A stretch of 64,000 nt of DNA. It comes from Nonomuraea africana. GTDB taxonomy: Bacteria > Actinomycetota > Actinomycetes > Streptosporangiales > Streptosporangiaceae. Position 1 is the stretch's first letter. Each line of letters starts with the position of its first letter. The translations under genes and the position numbers were made by a program. The notes below the pieces were generated by a model that saw only the letters and a program-made list of their open reading frames with translations, did not search any database and was not told the DNA's origin. The stretch is taken from NCBI RefSeq assembly GCF_014873535.1, contig NZ_JADBEF010000001.1, forward strand, positions 4,216,001-4,280,000, written 5' to 3'. Shown in pieces: positions 33,301 to 42,979 of this stretch.

Positions 33301-34105
33301 CTGCAGCCTTCTCCGCGCTCTCTTCGTAGTCGTCGCCCACCGACACGTCTCCGTCGTCGGCGCCGGTCCAGGTCACGTGCAGATCACCCAGCGGCTCGAT
33401 CTGCTCGAAGCTGACGGCCGACTCCCTGAACAGCTCGAGTACGGCCAGAAAGCGGGCGATCACCTCGAAGGTGCCCTCGCAGTCGGCGACCAGGGTCCTG
33501 AAGGTGGCCCTTCGCATGCGCCGCAACCGCTGGACCAGGATAGCGGCTTGCTCCCTGACGCTGGCCAGAGGTTGGTAGATGTGCCCGACGTTGACCGTCG
33601 GCGGCAGCTTGGGGGTGAACGCCTTGGCGGCGATGCGCGCCAGCTGCTCGGGGCCGATGCCGAGGACCAGCTCGGGCAGCAGGTTGGCGAACTGCGGCTC
33701 CATGGGGACTGACCTGGGGAACCTCAGCGCCTCCTCCGCCATCAGCCCGGAGAAGACCTTGGCGACCTCCTTGTAGGCCCGGTACTGCAGCAGCCTCGCG
33801 AACAGCAGGTCGCGCGCCTCCAGCAGCGCGAGGTCCTCCTCGTCCTCGACCTCGCCCGTGGGCAGCAGCCTGGCCGCCTTCAGGTCGAGCAGCGTGGCCG
33901 CGACGAGCAGGAAGTGGCTGGTCTGGTCGAGGTCCCACTCGGGCCCGCGCGACTTGATGTAGGCGATGAACTCGTCGGTGACCTGGGAGAGGGAGACCTC
34001 GGTGATGTCGAGCTTGTGCTTGGAGATCAGGCCGAGCAGCAGGTCGAAAGGCCCCTCGAAGACGTCCAGATGGACCTGGAAGCCCTGCTGCTCGGTGGAA
34101 GTCAC
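33293..34105 (-). CDS. scpA: Segregation and condensation protein ScpA
   Basis: 270 residues. Kleisin subunit of the SMC-ScpAB condensin. The N-terminal FEGPFDLLLGLISKHKLDITEV and EWDLDQTSHFLLVAATLLDLKA are hallmark stretches that bind the SMC neck; the C-terminal winged helix (about 190-250) binds the SMC head. The last 20 residues are acidic. Overlaps both parA (four bases upstream) and scpB. Confidence 0.95.
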   Translation of the reverse strand: MTSTEQQGFQVHLDVFEGPFDLLLGLISKHKLDITEVSLSQVTDEFIAYIKSRGPEWDLDQTSHFLLVAATLLDLKAARLLPTGEVEDEEDLALLEARDLLFARLLQYRAYKEVAKVFSGLMAEEALRFPRSVPMEPQFANLLPELVLGIGPEQLARIAAKAFTPKLPPTVNVGHIYQPLASVREQAAILVQRLRRMRRATFRTLVADCEGTFEVIARFLAVLELFRESAVSFEQIEPLGDLHVTWTGADDGDVSVGDDYEESAEKAADE

Positions 34106-35043
34106 CTCGCCATTGTGGCAGGCTGCGGCCAGCGCGAGAGCACCTCGCGGGCCAGCTCCCTGTAGGCGTTCGCGCCGAGTGAGGAGGGGTCGAAGGTGGT
34201 GATGGGCTCACCCGCGACGGTCGCGTCGGGGAAGCGCACGGTCCGGTTGATGACCGTGTGGAACACCTTGTCGCCGAAGGCCTCCACGACGCGGGCGAGC
34301 ACCTCGCGGCCGTGCAGGGTGCGGGCGTCGTACATGGTGGCCAGCAGGCCCTCGATCTCGAGCTCGTCGTTGAGCCGCTCCTGCACCTTGGTGATGGTGT
34401 CCATGAGCAACGCGACGCCGCGCAGCGCGAAGAACTCGCATTCGAGCGGCACCATGACGCCGTGGGCGCAGGTGAGCGCGTTGATCGTGAGCAGGCCCAG
34501 CGAGGGCTGGCAGTCGATCAGGCACACGTCGTAGTAGGGCAGCAGCGGCTTGAGCACGCGCCCCAGCACCTGCTCGCGGGCCACCTCGGTGACGAGCTGG
34601 ACCTCGGCCGCGGACAGGTCGATGTTGCTCGGCAGCAGGTCGAGGCCCTCGACGCCGGTCTCGAGCAGCACGTCCTCGGCGGTGACGGTGCGGTCCATCA
34701 GCAGGTTGTAGACCGTCATGTCGAGCTGGAGCGGGTTGATGCCGAGCCCCACCGACAGCGCGCCCTGCGGGTCGAAGTCGACGAGCAGGACCTTCAGGCC
34801 GCACTCGACGAGCGCGGCGCCCAGGTTGATGGTGGTGGTGGTCTTGCCGACCCCGCCCTTCTGGTTGACCATCGCGACCACCCTGGCCGGGCCGTGCGTC
34901 TCGCGCGGCAGCGGCTCAGGGAACACCGGGCGAGGTCGCCTGGTGGGGCCCAGATTCACGCCGGTAGCGGGCGTGTTGGTCTTCGTGTCACCCCAGGGGT
35001 TCTCGGGGGTCCCCGGGGTCGAACCGTTGGCGGTCACAGTCAC
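34102..35043 (-). CDS. parA: ParA/Soj-family ATPase
   Basis: 313 residues. A non-conserved 50-residue N-terminus is followed by the deviant Walker A MVNQKGGVGKTTTTINLG, then LLVDFDPQGALSVGLG and YDVCLIDCQPSLGLLTINAL (Walker B). It belongs to the ParA-like proteins encoded next to scpAB in actinobacteria, distinct from the parAB pair near oriC; no ParB is adjacent. It probably links DNA positioning to condensin loading. A promoter-like pair lies upstream (-35 TTGCCG, -10 TAGTGT). Confidence 0.93.
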   Translation of the reverse strand: MTVTANGSTPGTPENPWGDTKTNTPATGVNLGPTRRPRPVFPEPLPRETHGPARVVAMVNQKGGVGKTTTTINLGAALVECGLKVLLVDFDPQGALSVGLGINPLQLDMTVYNLLMDRTVTAEDVLLETGVEGLDLLPSNIDLSAAEVQLVTEVAREQVLGRVLKPLLPYYDVCLIDCQPSLGLLTINALTCAHGVMVPLECEFFALRGVALLMDTITKVQERLNDELEIEGLLATMYDARTLHGREVLARVVEAFGDKVFHTVINRTVRFPDATVAGEPITTFDPSSLGANAYRELAREVLSRWPQPATMAR

Positions 35044-35088
35044 CAGCTCGAACCTCCCTGACGGTCCCGAACCGGACCGTCCGGACGG

Positions 35089-35117
35089 ACACTATGGCGT
35101 CAGCACTTAGGCGGCAA
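35089..35117 (-). promoter_or_regulatory. Promoter upstream of parA-scpAB
   Basis: Minus-strand -35 TTGCCG (35117-35112) and -10 TAGTGT (35094-35089) are 17 bases apart. A 7-bp inverted repeat ACGGTCC/GGACCGT (35061-35080) lies between the -10 and the parA start and could be an operator or leader hairpin. Confidence 0.5.
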
Positions 35118-35149
35118 GAAGGCACGCCGCACGACGCAAAGACTATAGA

Positions 35150-36055
35150 TCACTGTCGAGCGCGAGGGTGCGCCGCGGCGTAGACCTCGCGGAGCTTGTC
35201 AACCGTCACCAGGGTGTAGACCTGGGTGGTCGTCACCGAGGCGTGGCCGAGGAGTTCCTGGACCACCCTAACGTCCGCGCCGCCGTCAAGGAGGTGAGTT
35301 GCGAACGAATGCCGCAAGACGTGCGGCGAAATGCCCTCGAGCCCGGCCCTTTCGGCGGCGGCCTGGAGCACCTCCCACGCGCCCTGCCTGGTGAGACGGC
35401 CGCCGCGGGCGTTGAGGAAGACGGCGGGGGTGCCGCGGCCGTGGGCCAGCAGGGACGGCCTGGCCCGCACGAGGTAGGCGTCGAGCGCCTGCCTGGCGAA
35501 GCGGCCGACGGGCACGACGCGGGTGCGCCCGCCCTTGCCGCGCAGCCGTACCTGCTCCTCCTCGAGGTCGTCGAGGGCAAGGCCGACGGCTTCGGAGATG
35601 CGCGCGCCCGTGCCGTACAGCAGCTCGAGCAGGGCGCGGTTGCGGAGGGTCAGCGGCGCGCCGTCGGGACCCGAGGCGGCGATGAGCCGCTCGACCTCGG
35701 CGACGCCGATGGCCTTCGGGAGGCGGCGCAGCTGGCGCGGCGGGCGGACCTCGTGGGCGGGGTCGTGGCCCGCGACGCCTTCGCGCAGGGCGAACCTGTG
35801 CAGCCCCCTGACGGCGGAGACGGCACGGGCCGCCGAGCTGGCGACCAGGGCGGGATGGTCGCCGTCGCCCTCGCGCAGCACGGCGAGGAAGGCGAGGACG
35901 TCGGCCTCGCCCACCTCACCGAAGGTGACCCTGCCGCGCGCCTTGAGGTGGTCGACGTAGCGGCGCAGGTCTCTGCGGTAGGAGGCGAGCGTGTTGGCAG
36001 CCAGGCCCCGCTCCACCGCCAGATGGGCGAGGTAGCTGGAGAGCACCGCCTCCAC
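35150..36055 (-). CDS. xerD: Site-specific tyrosine recombinase XerD
   Basis: 301 residues. Resolves chromosome dimers at dif together with XerC. The N-terminal SAM-like domain (about 1-95) precedes the catalytic domain, whose catalytic residues are visible: Arg in YGTGARISEAV, HVLRHSFATHLL (H-x-x-R), His in LLGHASVTTTQ and the nucleophile Tyr in TTQVYTLV. GTG at 36055 was chosen because AGGAGG lies seven bases upstream. It sits between the nudix gene and parA, the conserved actinobacterial position. Confidence 0.95.
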   Translation of the reverse strand: MEAVLSSYLAHLAVERGLAANTLASYRRDLRRYVDHLKARGRVTFGEVGEADVLAFLAVLREGDGDHPALVASSAARAVSAVRGLHRFALREGVAGHDPAHEVRPPRQLRRLPKAIGVAEVERLIAASGPDGAPLTLRNRALLELLYGTGARISEAVGLALDDLEEEQVRLRGKGGRTRVVPVGRFARQALDAYLVRARPSLLAHGRGTPAVFLNARGGRLTRQGAWEVLQAAAERAGLEGISPHVLRHSFATHLLDGGADVRVVQELLGHASVTTTQVYTLVTVDKLREVYAAAHPRARQ

Positions 36056-36069
36056 TGAGAGTCCTCCTG

Positions 36070-36668
36070 TCACGCCTCCGGGGCGTCGGCGGGCCGCAAC
36101 AGGGCGAATCCCTCGACCGAAGCCGCATACGCGGCGAGGATACCGGCCACGGCAGGGGAATTGTGGATCATTCCCATGAGCGCCTTCTCCACGGCGTCGG
36201 CCAGGGGCACCCACTCCAGCGGCATGTCGATCTCCTCGTGCCGGTGCACGAAGTCGGACTCGGTCTTCGACAGGTCGCGGGCCAGGAAGACGCGGACCCG
36301 CTCGTCCGACATGCCGGGCGAGGTGTAGAGGTCGACGAGGGTGTGCCAGGTCTCGGCGCGGTAGCCCGCCTCCTCGGCCAGCTCGCGGGCGGCGGTGGCG
36401 ACCAGCGGCTCGCCCTGGACGTCGCGGATCCCGGCGGGAAGCTCCCACAGCAGGTGTCGCGGCGGGTGCCGGTACTGCCTGATCAGCAGTACGCGGTCGT
36501 GCTCGTCGAGCGCGAGAACCGCGACGGAGCCCGGGTGGACGACGTAGTCGCGGTCGGCCACCTCGTCGCGCGGCATGCGCACGGTGTCGGTGCGCACGCC
36601 GATCACGTAGCCCTTGAAGTGCTCCTTGGAGTCGACGACCGCCCATTCCTCGGGCAGATCCTCGATCC

Positions 36669-36672
<4 letters not shown>
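36070..36672 (-). CDS. NUDIX hydrolase, ADP-ribose pyrophosphatase type
   Basis: 200 residues. The nudix box reads G-IRDVQ-GEPLVATA-ARELAEEAGY (GX5EX7REUXEEXGU pattern) at about residues 86-108. The flanking VLLIRQYRHPPRHLLWELPAG is typical of ADP-ribose pyrophosphatases, which clear free ADP-ribose. Its start overlaps the pyrG stop by four bases, so it is expressed with CTP synthase. Confidence 0.93.
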
Positions 36673-38372
<1,700 letters not shown>

Positions 38373-38443
38373 GGGCTCTCAGGATATCAAACAACGCCCT
38401 CGACATGCCCGAACGGCATAACCACAGAGTAACTTTGGGCCCT

Positions 38444-39100
38444 ATGTCACTTGTACGGCGGGCGATCGGCGCCCTGGTTCACCGCCTCTACGACGCGGTC
38501 AGGAGAGCCGGCGCGCTCACTCCCGCCACCCAGGCCGGGTACCGCTTCCGCCGCCTGGGCGAGGGCGTGAGCATCGCCTTCCCGGTCGGCGCGATCTTCG
38601 GCGAGCGGTGGATCGAGATCGGCGGCCACACGCTGATCGGCGAGCGGGTCTCGCTGTCGTGCGGCATGGGACCGGGCGTGGACCTGGGGCCTGACTCCAT
38701 CCTGCGCATCGGGGGGAGCTGCTCGATCGGCAGGGGCAGCCACATCGTCGCCCACCAGTCGATCGACATCGGCGACCACGTCTTCACCGGGCCCTACGTC
38801 TACATCACCGACCAGAACCACGTCTACGACGACCCGGACATGCCGATCGGCAGGCAGTGGCCGCGCAACAATCCGGTCTCGATCGGCGAGGGGTCCTGGC
38901 TGGGCACCGGGGCGATCATCCTGCCGGGCACCAGGATCGGCAGGCAGTGCGTGGTGGCGGGCGGGGCGGTGGTGCGCGGCGAGTTCCCCGACCACAGCGT
39001 GATCGCGGGGGTGCCCGCCAAGGTGGTCCGCAGCTACTCCCCCGAGGAGGGCTGGCACGCCCCCGGCGTCACCCCCTTCGACCGCCAGGCCACCGGCTGA
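38444..39100 (+). CDS. Left-handed beta-helix (hexapeptide) acyltransferase
   Basis: 218 residues. From about residue 55 a hexapeptide-repeat beta-helix is evident (IEIGGH, TLIGER, SIGRGS, IDIGDHVFTGP), with YITDQNHVYDDPD as the catalytic His loop and the ending VIAGVPAKVVRSY seen in maltose/galactoside O-acetyltransferase relatives. It transfers an acyl group from an acyl-CoA to a sugar or similar acceptor, unknown here. ATG at 38444 has no clear ribosome site and the transcript may be leaderless. Divergent from pyrG. Confidence 0.88.
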   Translation: MSLVRRAIGALVHRLYDAVRRAGALTPATQAGYRFRRLGEGVSIAFPVGAIFGERWIEIGGHTLIGERVSLSCGMGPGVDLGPDSILRIGGSCSIGRGSHIVAHQSIDIGDHVFTGPYVYITDQNHVYDDPDMPIGRQWPRNNPVSIGEGSWLGTGAIILPGTRIGRQCVVAGGAVVRGEFPDHSVIAGVPAKVVRSYSPEEGWHAPGVTPFDRQATG

Positions 39101-39129
39101 GCCCTCCCGCCCGCCACTGCCATCGCGAC

Positions 39130-39159
39130 GGAGGCGCTCGGAGGCGCCCGGAGGCGCCT
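39130..39159. repeat. Three 10-bp tandem repeats
   Basis: GGAGGCGCTC, GGAGGCGCCC and GGAGGCGCCT follow one another without gaps, in a gene-free GC-rich stretch between the acetyltransferase and the MgtC remnant. Otherwise I see nothing in 39101-39250. Confidence 0.7.
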
Positions 39160-39252
39160 TGGGGTGACACAACGGGGACGTGGGGGACGTGGCGCGGCAA
39201 AACGCGGCACAGCGCGCTGGCGCGGCAGGGGGCAGCGCGGCGTGGGGCGGGC

Positions 39253-39483
39253 ATGTATTTCCTGTCCGTCGCGGGCGCCCTCCTGATCGTCGCCGCCAAC
39301 ACCTCCACAGCCATGACTCCGACCTGCGCGGCCAGGTCGAGGTGCACGCGATCGTCGACCGCCTGCGCCGCGACGAGAACCTCTTCGAGAGCGCCACCAG
39401 CAGGCTGAGCCTCGGACCCGCGATCACCTCGGTGTCGTGGACGGTCGAGCAGGACGATGACGAGGACGACTCCTTGGGGTTAG
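39253..39483 (+). pseudogene. Remnant of an MgtC/SapB-family protein
   Basis: MYFLSVAGALLIVAANT at 39253 matches the last membrane helix of MgtC proteins. About 20 bases later, in another frame, DLRGQVEVHAIVDRLRRDEN and ATSRLSLGPAITSVSWTVEQ match the end of the C-terminal ACT-like domain. The first membrane helices and roughly 50 residues in between are missing. The remaining frame runs on past the start of the next gene. I read it as a deletion product that no longer encodes a working protein. Confidence 0.6.
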
Positions 39484-39492
39484 CGTCACCTC

Positions 39493-40578
39493 ATGCGGAG
39501 TGCGATCTGTGAGCGTATGGGCGTCGAGTTCCCGTTGTTCGCCTTCAGCCATTGCCGCGACGTGGTCGCCGCGGTCACCAACGCGGGCGGCTTCGGCGTG
39601 CTCGGCGCCGTCGCCTACTCGGCCGAGCAGCTCGACACCGAGCTGAGCTGGATCGACGCGCAGGTGGGCGGCCGGCCGTACGGGGTGGACGTGCTGGTCC
39701 CCGGCAGGACGGAGGGCCCGAGGGCGACCGTGCCCGAGTCGCACCTGTCCTTCACCGCCGACCTTCTCCAGCGGTACGGCGTGCCGTTCGCCACGTCGCT
39801 CGGCCGGTTCGGCGACAGGGTCAGCGCCAGGGGCGCGACCGAGCTCATCGAGGTGGCGCTCAAGCACCCCGTCGGCCTGATCGCCAGCGCGCTCGGCCCC
39901 CCGCCCCCGGCAATGGTGTCCATGGCCCGCGAGGCGGGCGTGCCCGTCGCTGCGCTGGTGGGGACGGTGGAGCACGCGCGCAGGCAGGTCGCGGCCGGCG
40001 CCGACCTCATCGTCGCGCAGGGCACGGAGGCGGGCGGGCACACCGGCGAGATCGCCACGATGGTGCTGGTGCCGCAGGTCGTCGACGCCGTCGCCCCGGT
40101 GCCGGTGCTGGCGGCGGGCGGCATCGCGTCGGGACGGCAGATGGCCGCCGCCATGGCCCTGGGCGCCGAGGGCGTGTGGTGCGGATCGGTCTGGCTGACG
40201 ACCGAGGAGGCCGAGACGCCGCAGTCGGTCAAGCGGAAGATGCTGGCCGCGTCCTCGCTCGACACGGTCCGGTCGCGCTCGCGCACCGGCAAGCCCGCCC
40301 GTCAGCTCGCCTCGGCGTGGACCGCCGCGTGGGACTCGGACGACGACAGCCCGGGTCCGCTCGGGATGCCGCTGCAGATGCTGCTCGCGGAGTCGGCGAT
40401 GGCCGGCGTGGTACGGGCGGCGGAGCGGGGCGAACCCGGGGCCGTGGAGCTGGCGAACTACTTCGTGGGGCAGGTGGTGGGCCAGCTCGACCAGGTGAAA
40501 CCGGCCCGCCAGGTGGTGTACGAGATGATCGAGGAGTTCGGGGACGCGATCGACCGCCTCTCCCGCATCACCGAGTGA
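39493..40578 (+). CDS. Nitronate monooxygenase family flavoprotein
   Basis: 361 residues with the FMN-binding TIM-barrel of 2-nitropropane dioxygenases. Visible elements are VTNAGGFGVLGAVAY near the N-terminus, the signature AQGTEAGGHTGEIATMVLVP (about 175-195) with the family His, and the phosphate-binding VLAAGGIASGRQM and LGAEGVWCGSVWL. It oxidises nitroalkanes or related carbon acids. It may use an ATG at 39493. It stands alone; a hairpin-rich region follows. Confidence 0.9.
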   Translation: MRSAICERMGVEFPLFAFSHCRDVVAAVTNAGGFGVLGAVAYSAEQLDTELSWIDAQVGGRPYGVDVLVPGRTEGPRATVPESHLSFTADLLQRYGVPFATSLGRFGDRVSARGATELIEVALKHPVGLIASALGPPPPAMVSMAREAGVPVAALVGTVEHARRQVAAGADLIVAQGTEAGGHTGEIATMVLVPQVVDAVAPVPVLAAGGIASGRQMAAAMALGAEGVWCGSVWLTTEEAETPQSVKRKMLAASSLDTVRSRSRTGKPARQLASAWTAAWDSDDDSPGPLGMPLQMLLAESAMAGVVRAAERGEPGAVELANYFVGQVVGQLDQVKPARQVVYEMIEEFGDAIDRLSRITE

Positions 40579-40603
40579 ACCGCCCATAAGGGACGGCATG
40601 CGA

Positions 40604-40645
40604 GCCCTCCCCCGAAGGCCCCGGGCACGTGACCCGGGAGAGGGC
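40604..40645 (+). terminator. Structured hairpin region after the nitronate monooxygenase gene
   Basis: Outer arms GCCCTC (40604-40609) and GAGGGC (40640-40645) enclose CCCGGG (40620-40625) and CCCGGG (40633-40638) around GCACGTGAC-like sequence. This makes a compact GC-rich hairpin 25 bases past the stop codon, without a T run. Confidence 0.45.
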
Positions 40646-40784
40646 CGCGTGGGTGGTTTGGGGGTTACGGTCGAGGGAGGCACGGGCGACGTGACGGCGG
40701 GCAACCGAAGTCGCGCCGGCGTAGCGTGATGGACAGATGGTCACCCGGTGACCGCGGTGGGCTGTGGGGGGCCTGCCGTACAGA

Positions 40785-41372
40785 ATGGACAAAGGGATGC
40801 TCGCAGCACTGACCGGCCTCGGACTGAGCACCGCCGCCGGGTTGAACGCCTACATCCCGCTGCTGGTGGTCGGCGTGCTGGCCAACTTCAGCGACACGGT
40901 GAAGCTGCCCGACGGTTACGGGTGGCTGTCGAACTGGGGCGTGCTCGCGATCATCGCGGTGCTCCTGCTGGCCGAGTTCGTGCTGGACAAGGTGCCCGTG
41001 GTCGACAGCGTCAACGACGCCATCCAGACCGCCGTACGGCCCGCGTCGGGCGGCGTGGTCTTCAGCGCCACCGCGGCCGCCGCCGAGTTCGACCAGTCCA
41101 CCTGGATGACCGAGCACCCGTGGGCCGGATGGCTCATCGGGATCGTGACCGCGCTGGCCGTCCACGTGCTCAAGTCCACCGCCAGGCCGGTCGTGAACGC
41201 CACCACCGCGGGCCTCGGCGCCCCCGTCGTCAGCACGGTCGAGGACGCGGGCTCGCTCGGCGTGAGCCTCATCGCGATCTTTCTGCCGGTCCTGGTGCTC
41301 CTCCTGCTGGCCGGGGTGGCCGTCTTCGCGTGGTGGGTGTTCAGGAAGGTCCGCAGTCCGTCCAGGGAGTGA
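40785..41372 (+). CDS. DUF4126 membrane protein
   Basis: 195 residues with about five hydrophobic segments. The opening LTGLGLSTAAGLNAYIPLLVVG, the FVLDKVPVVDSVNDAIQT loop and ARPVVNATTAGLGAP are characteristic of DUF4126, a conserved family of unknown function. The ATG at 40785 gives MDKGMLAAL. The C-terminus ends in a basic tail. It is followed by a strong hairpin at 41435. Confidence 0.85.
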   Translation: MDKGMLAALTGLGLSTAAGLNAYIPLLVVGVLANFSDTVKLPDGYGWLSNWGVLAIIAVLLLAEFVLDKVPVVDSVNDAIQTAVRPASGGVVFSATAAAAEFDQSTWMTEHPWAGWLIGIVTALAVHVLKSTARPVVNATTAGLGAPVVSTVEDAGSLGVSLIAIFLPVLVLLLLAGVAVFAWWVFRKVRSPSRE

Positions 41373-41434
41373 GCGCGCGTCCCTCCCCCGGATGACTCGC
41401 CGGAGCGGGCGGACCGCTAGCGTTCGGGCAGACG

Positions 41435-41474
41435 CGTGCGGGCGCCCTGTGGCCCCCGCCCCGGCGCCCGCACG
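41435..41474 (+). terminator. Hairpin terminator after the DUF4126 gene
   Basis: CGTGCGGGCGCC (41435-41446) and GGCGCCCGCACG (41463-41474) are a perfect 12-bp inverted repeat with a 16-base loop, followed by TCGTTCGT. It lies about 60 bases after the stop codon. Confidence 0.7.
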
Positions 41475-41551
41475 TCGTTCGTAACCGGCCCGCCTCCAGG
41501 CACGTTGGATCAACTATCCTCGAAGAAAAGGCCCGACTGGAGGTCCCTCCA

Positions 41552-42148
41552 ATCAGCACTTTCCTTCTGATCCTGCTCGCGGTCGTCGTGATCTTCCTCG
41601 CCCTGGCGGGGGTGGCCGTCTACGCCCTGGTCAAGGTGGGCAAGAAGGCCAGTCACTCGGCGCGCCAGGCCACCGCGCGCCTGGCCACGCACGTCAACGC
41701 CATGGGCACGGGCGACGCGGCCGAGGTCGAGCGCCTGCGCCTCGACCTGCGCCGCGAGGTCTCCGTGACCAGGCAGCACGTCGACGCCGCCATGCAGCAG
41801 GGCTGGGGCCTCGGCGACCTGCCGCAGCTGATGAGCGAGCTGTCCCGCCAGGCCGAGGTGCACGACACGCAGCTCGGCATGTACGCCCAGCAGCGCCGCG
41901 TGTCACCCTATGTCGACCATGTCACCCTTGACCGGCTGCGCGAGCACCAGGCCAAGCTGACCGCCATGTGCGCCAGGATCAGGGCCGACCTGCTCGACAG
42001 CCAGGTGCACCACGCCTCCACCGGCATCGAGGAGCTGCACGCCCGCACCGAGCTGGAGATCGAGTCCCGGCGCAGGACCGTGGACCCGCTGGACGAGATC
42101 GACGAGCTCTACCGCAAGACCATCCAGGAGCGCCGCGACCCGTCCTGA
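41552..42148 (+). CDS. Single-pass membrane protein with coiled-coil tail, possible AUC start
   Basis: About 198 residues. A strongly hydrophobic N-terminal helix (STFLLILLAVVVIFLALAG) leads into a long helical, charged region (about 30-198) with heptad character, ending in DPLDEIDELYRKTIQERR. No ATG, GTG or TTG lies near the beginning of the membrane helix. ATC at 41552 stands eight bases after a good ribosome site (GGAGG, 41539-41543), so it may use a rare AUC start. The first usual codon, GTG at 41588, has no ribosome site and would cut the helix in half. Family not recognised; the layout resembles membrane scaffold proteins. Confidence 0.6.
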   Translation: MSTFLLILLAVVVIFLALAGVAVYALVKVGKKASHSARQATARLATHVNAMGTGDAAEVERLRLDLRREVSVTRQHVDAAMQQGWGLGDLPQLMSELSRQAEVHDTQLGMYAQQRRVSPYVDHVTLDRLREHQAKLTAMCARIRADLLDSQVHHASTGIEELHARTELEIESRRRTVDPLDEIDELYRKTIQERRDPS

Positions 42149-42155
42149 GCACCCG

Positions 42156-42716
42156 TCAGGGGGTGAGGGGCCAGCCGGTCAGGTCGGGCACCATGGTGGC
42201 GGCCAGGTCCTCGTAGGTGGCGCCCTTGTTGATGCGGGCGCGGAGGGCCTGCGCCTCCGGCGTCGTGGGCATGCAGCCGCTCAGCACCATCGGGAAGCCG
42301 ATCTGCCAGCTCAGCAGCGCCTTGTCCGAGTGCCTGTGCCCGTTGCGCAGGACGGCCGCGCCGACCCTGATCGCGTGCTCGTTGCGGGGCATCACGCCTG
42401 CCCTGTCGAGCTCGCGAGCGGAGTAGCGGAAGCCCTCGTCGAGGTCGCACGGCGGGCAGCCCTTCGGCCCCCTGCCTCGCCTGCTGCCGCACTCACCGCA
42501 GGTCAGCCGCTCGAAGGCGCCGTCGACCACCCACCAGTCGTAGCCCTTGATCTCCTCGACGATCATCTCGGCGACGGCGACCTCGTCCTCGAGCCCGATG
42601 TCCTTCAGGAACGCCTGGTAGCCGTCCTCGATGATGCGATCCACCAGCGCCAGGCAACGGCGGCACCCTGGCGCCCCGCCGTACGGCCAGCGCCCACACT
42701 CCTCGCACCGTTCCAT
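42156..42716 (-). CDS. Double zinc-ribbon protein of unknown function
   Basis: 186 residues. Two four-cysteine motifs are clear: CEECGRWPYGGAPGCRRC at residues 4-21 and CGECGSRRGRGPKGCPPC at about 73-90, each two CxxC knuckles separated by a short Gly-rich loop, consistent with zinc ribbons. Between and after them are helical stretches (VDRIIEDGYQAFLKDIG, AVAEMIVEEIKGYDWWVVDG). The C-terminal 90 residues have no motif that I recognise. Convergent with the coiled-coil gene. It could be a nucleic-acid-binding or protein-binding adaptor; function not known. Confidence 0.7.
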   Translation of the reverse strand: MERCEECGRWPYGGAPGCRRCLALVDRIIEDGYQAFLKDIGLEDEVAVAEMIVEEIKGYDWWVVDGAFERLTCGECGSRRGRGPKGCPPCDLDEGFRYSARELDRAGVMPRNEHAIRVGAAVLRNGHRHSDKALLSWQIGFPMVLSGCMPTTPEAQALRARINKGATYEDLAATMVPDLTGWPLTP

Positions 42717-42745
42717 GCCCGTGATCGTAGGCGACCGAAATCATG

Positions 42746-42775
42746 TTGCGCCGCCGGTTTCCGGCCCTGCATACT
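42746..42775 (+). promoter_or_regulatory. Promoter upstream of the RIO kinase gene
   Basis: TTGCGC (42746-42751) and CATACT (42770-42775) are 18 bases apart. The start point would be near 42782, leaving a 200-base leader before the RIO kinase start codon. Confidence 0.5.
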
Positions 42776-42864
42776 CGTCCAGGTGTCGCCGCGCCTCGGC
42801 AGCGGACTCGGCACAGGGGAGCCCTCGGCGGAAGTGCCGGGGCTGCGGAGGAAGAGGGAGGGGT

Positions 42865-42939
42865 GTGACCGTGACGACGACTGTTCGCGTGCCGTTTTCC
42901 GCGTCCGTATGCCTTCCCACCGGTCAGCCGCTGACCTGA
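42865..42939 (+). CDS. Possible 24-codon leader peptide before the RIO kinase gene
   Basis: GTG at 42865 follows a purine-rich stretch (GGAGGAAGAGGGAGGGG) and opens VTVTTTVRVPFSASV, ending TGA at 42939, 40 bases before the kinase start. The peptide starts VTVTTTV with four threonines among seven residues. It could be a regulatory upstream frame or chance; only its position and ribosome site support it. Confidence 0.3.
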   Translation: MTVTTTVRVPFSASVCLPTGQPLT

Positions 42940-42979
42940 TCGCCGCGCCGGTGGGCATTCTCATCAGGAGATCACCACC

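Noticed and set aside
39180..39512. A 110-codon plus-strand frame as a real gene
   Set aside because: Its second half matches the end of MgtC while its first half is out of frame with the surviving MgtC helix, and it runs into the nitronate monooxygenase gene. It is better read as a remnant.
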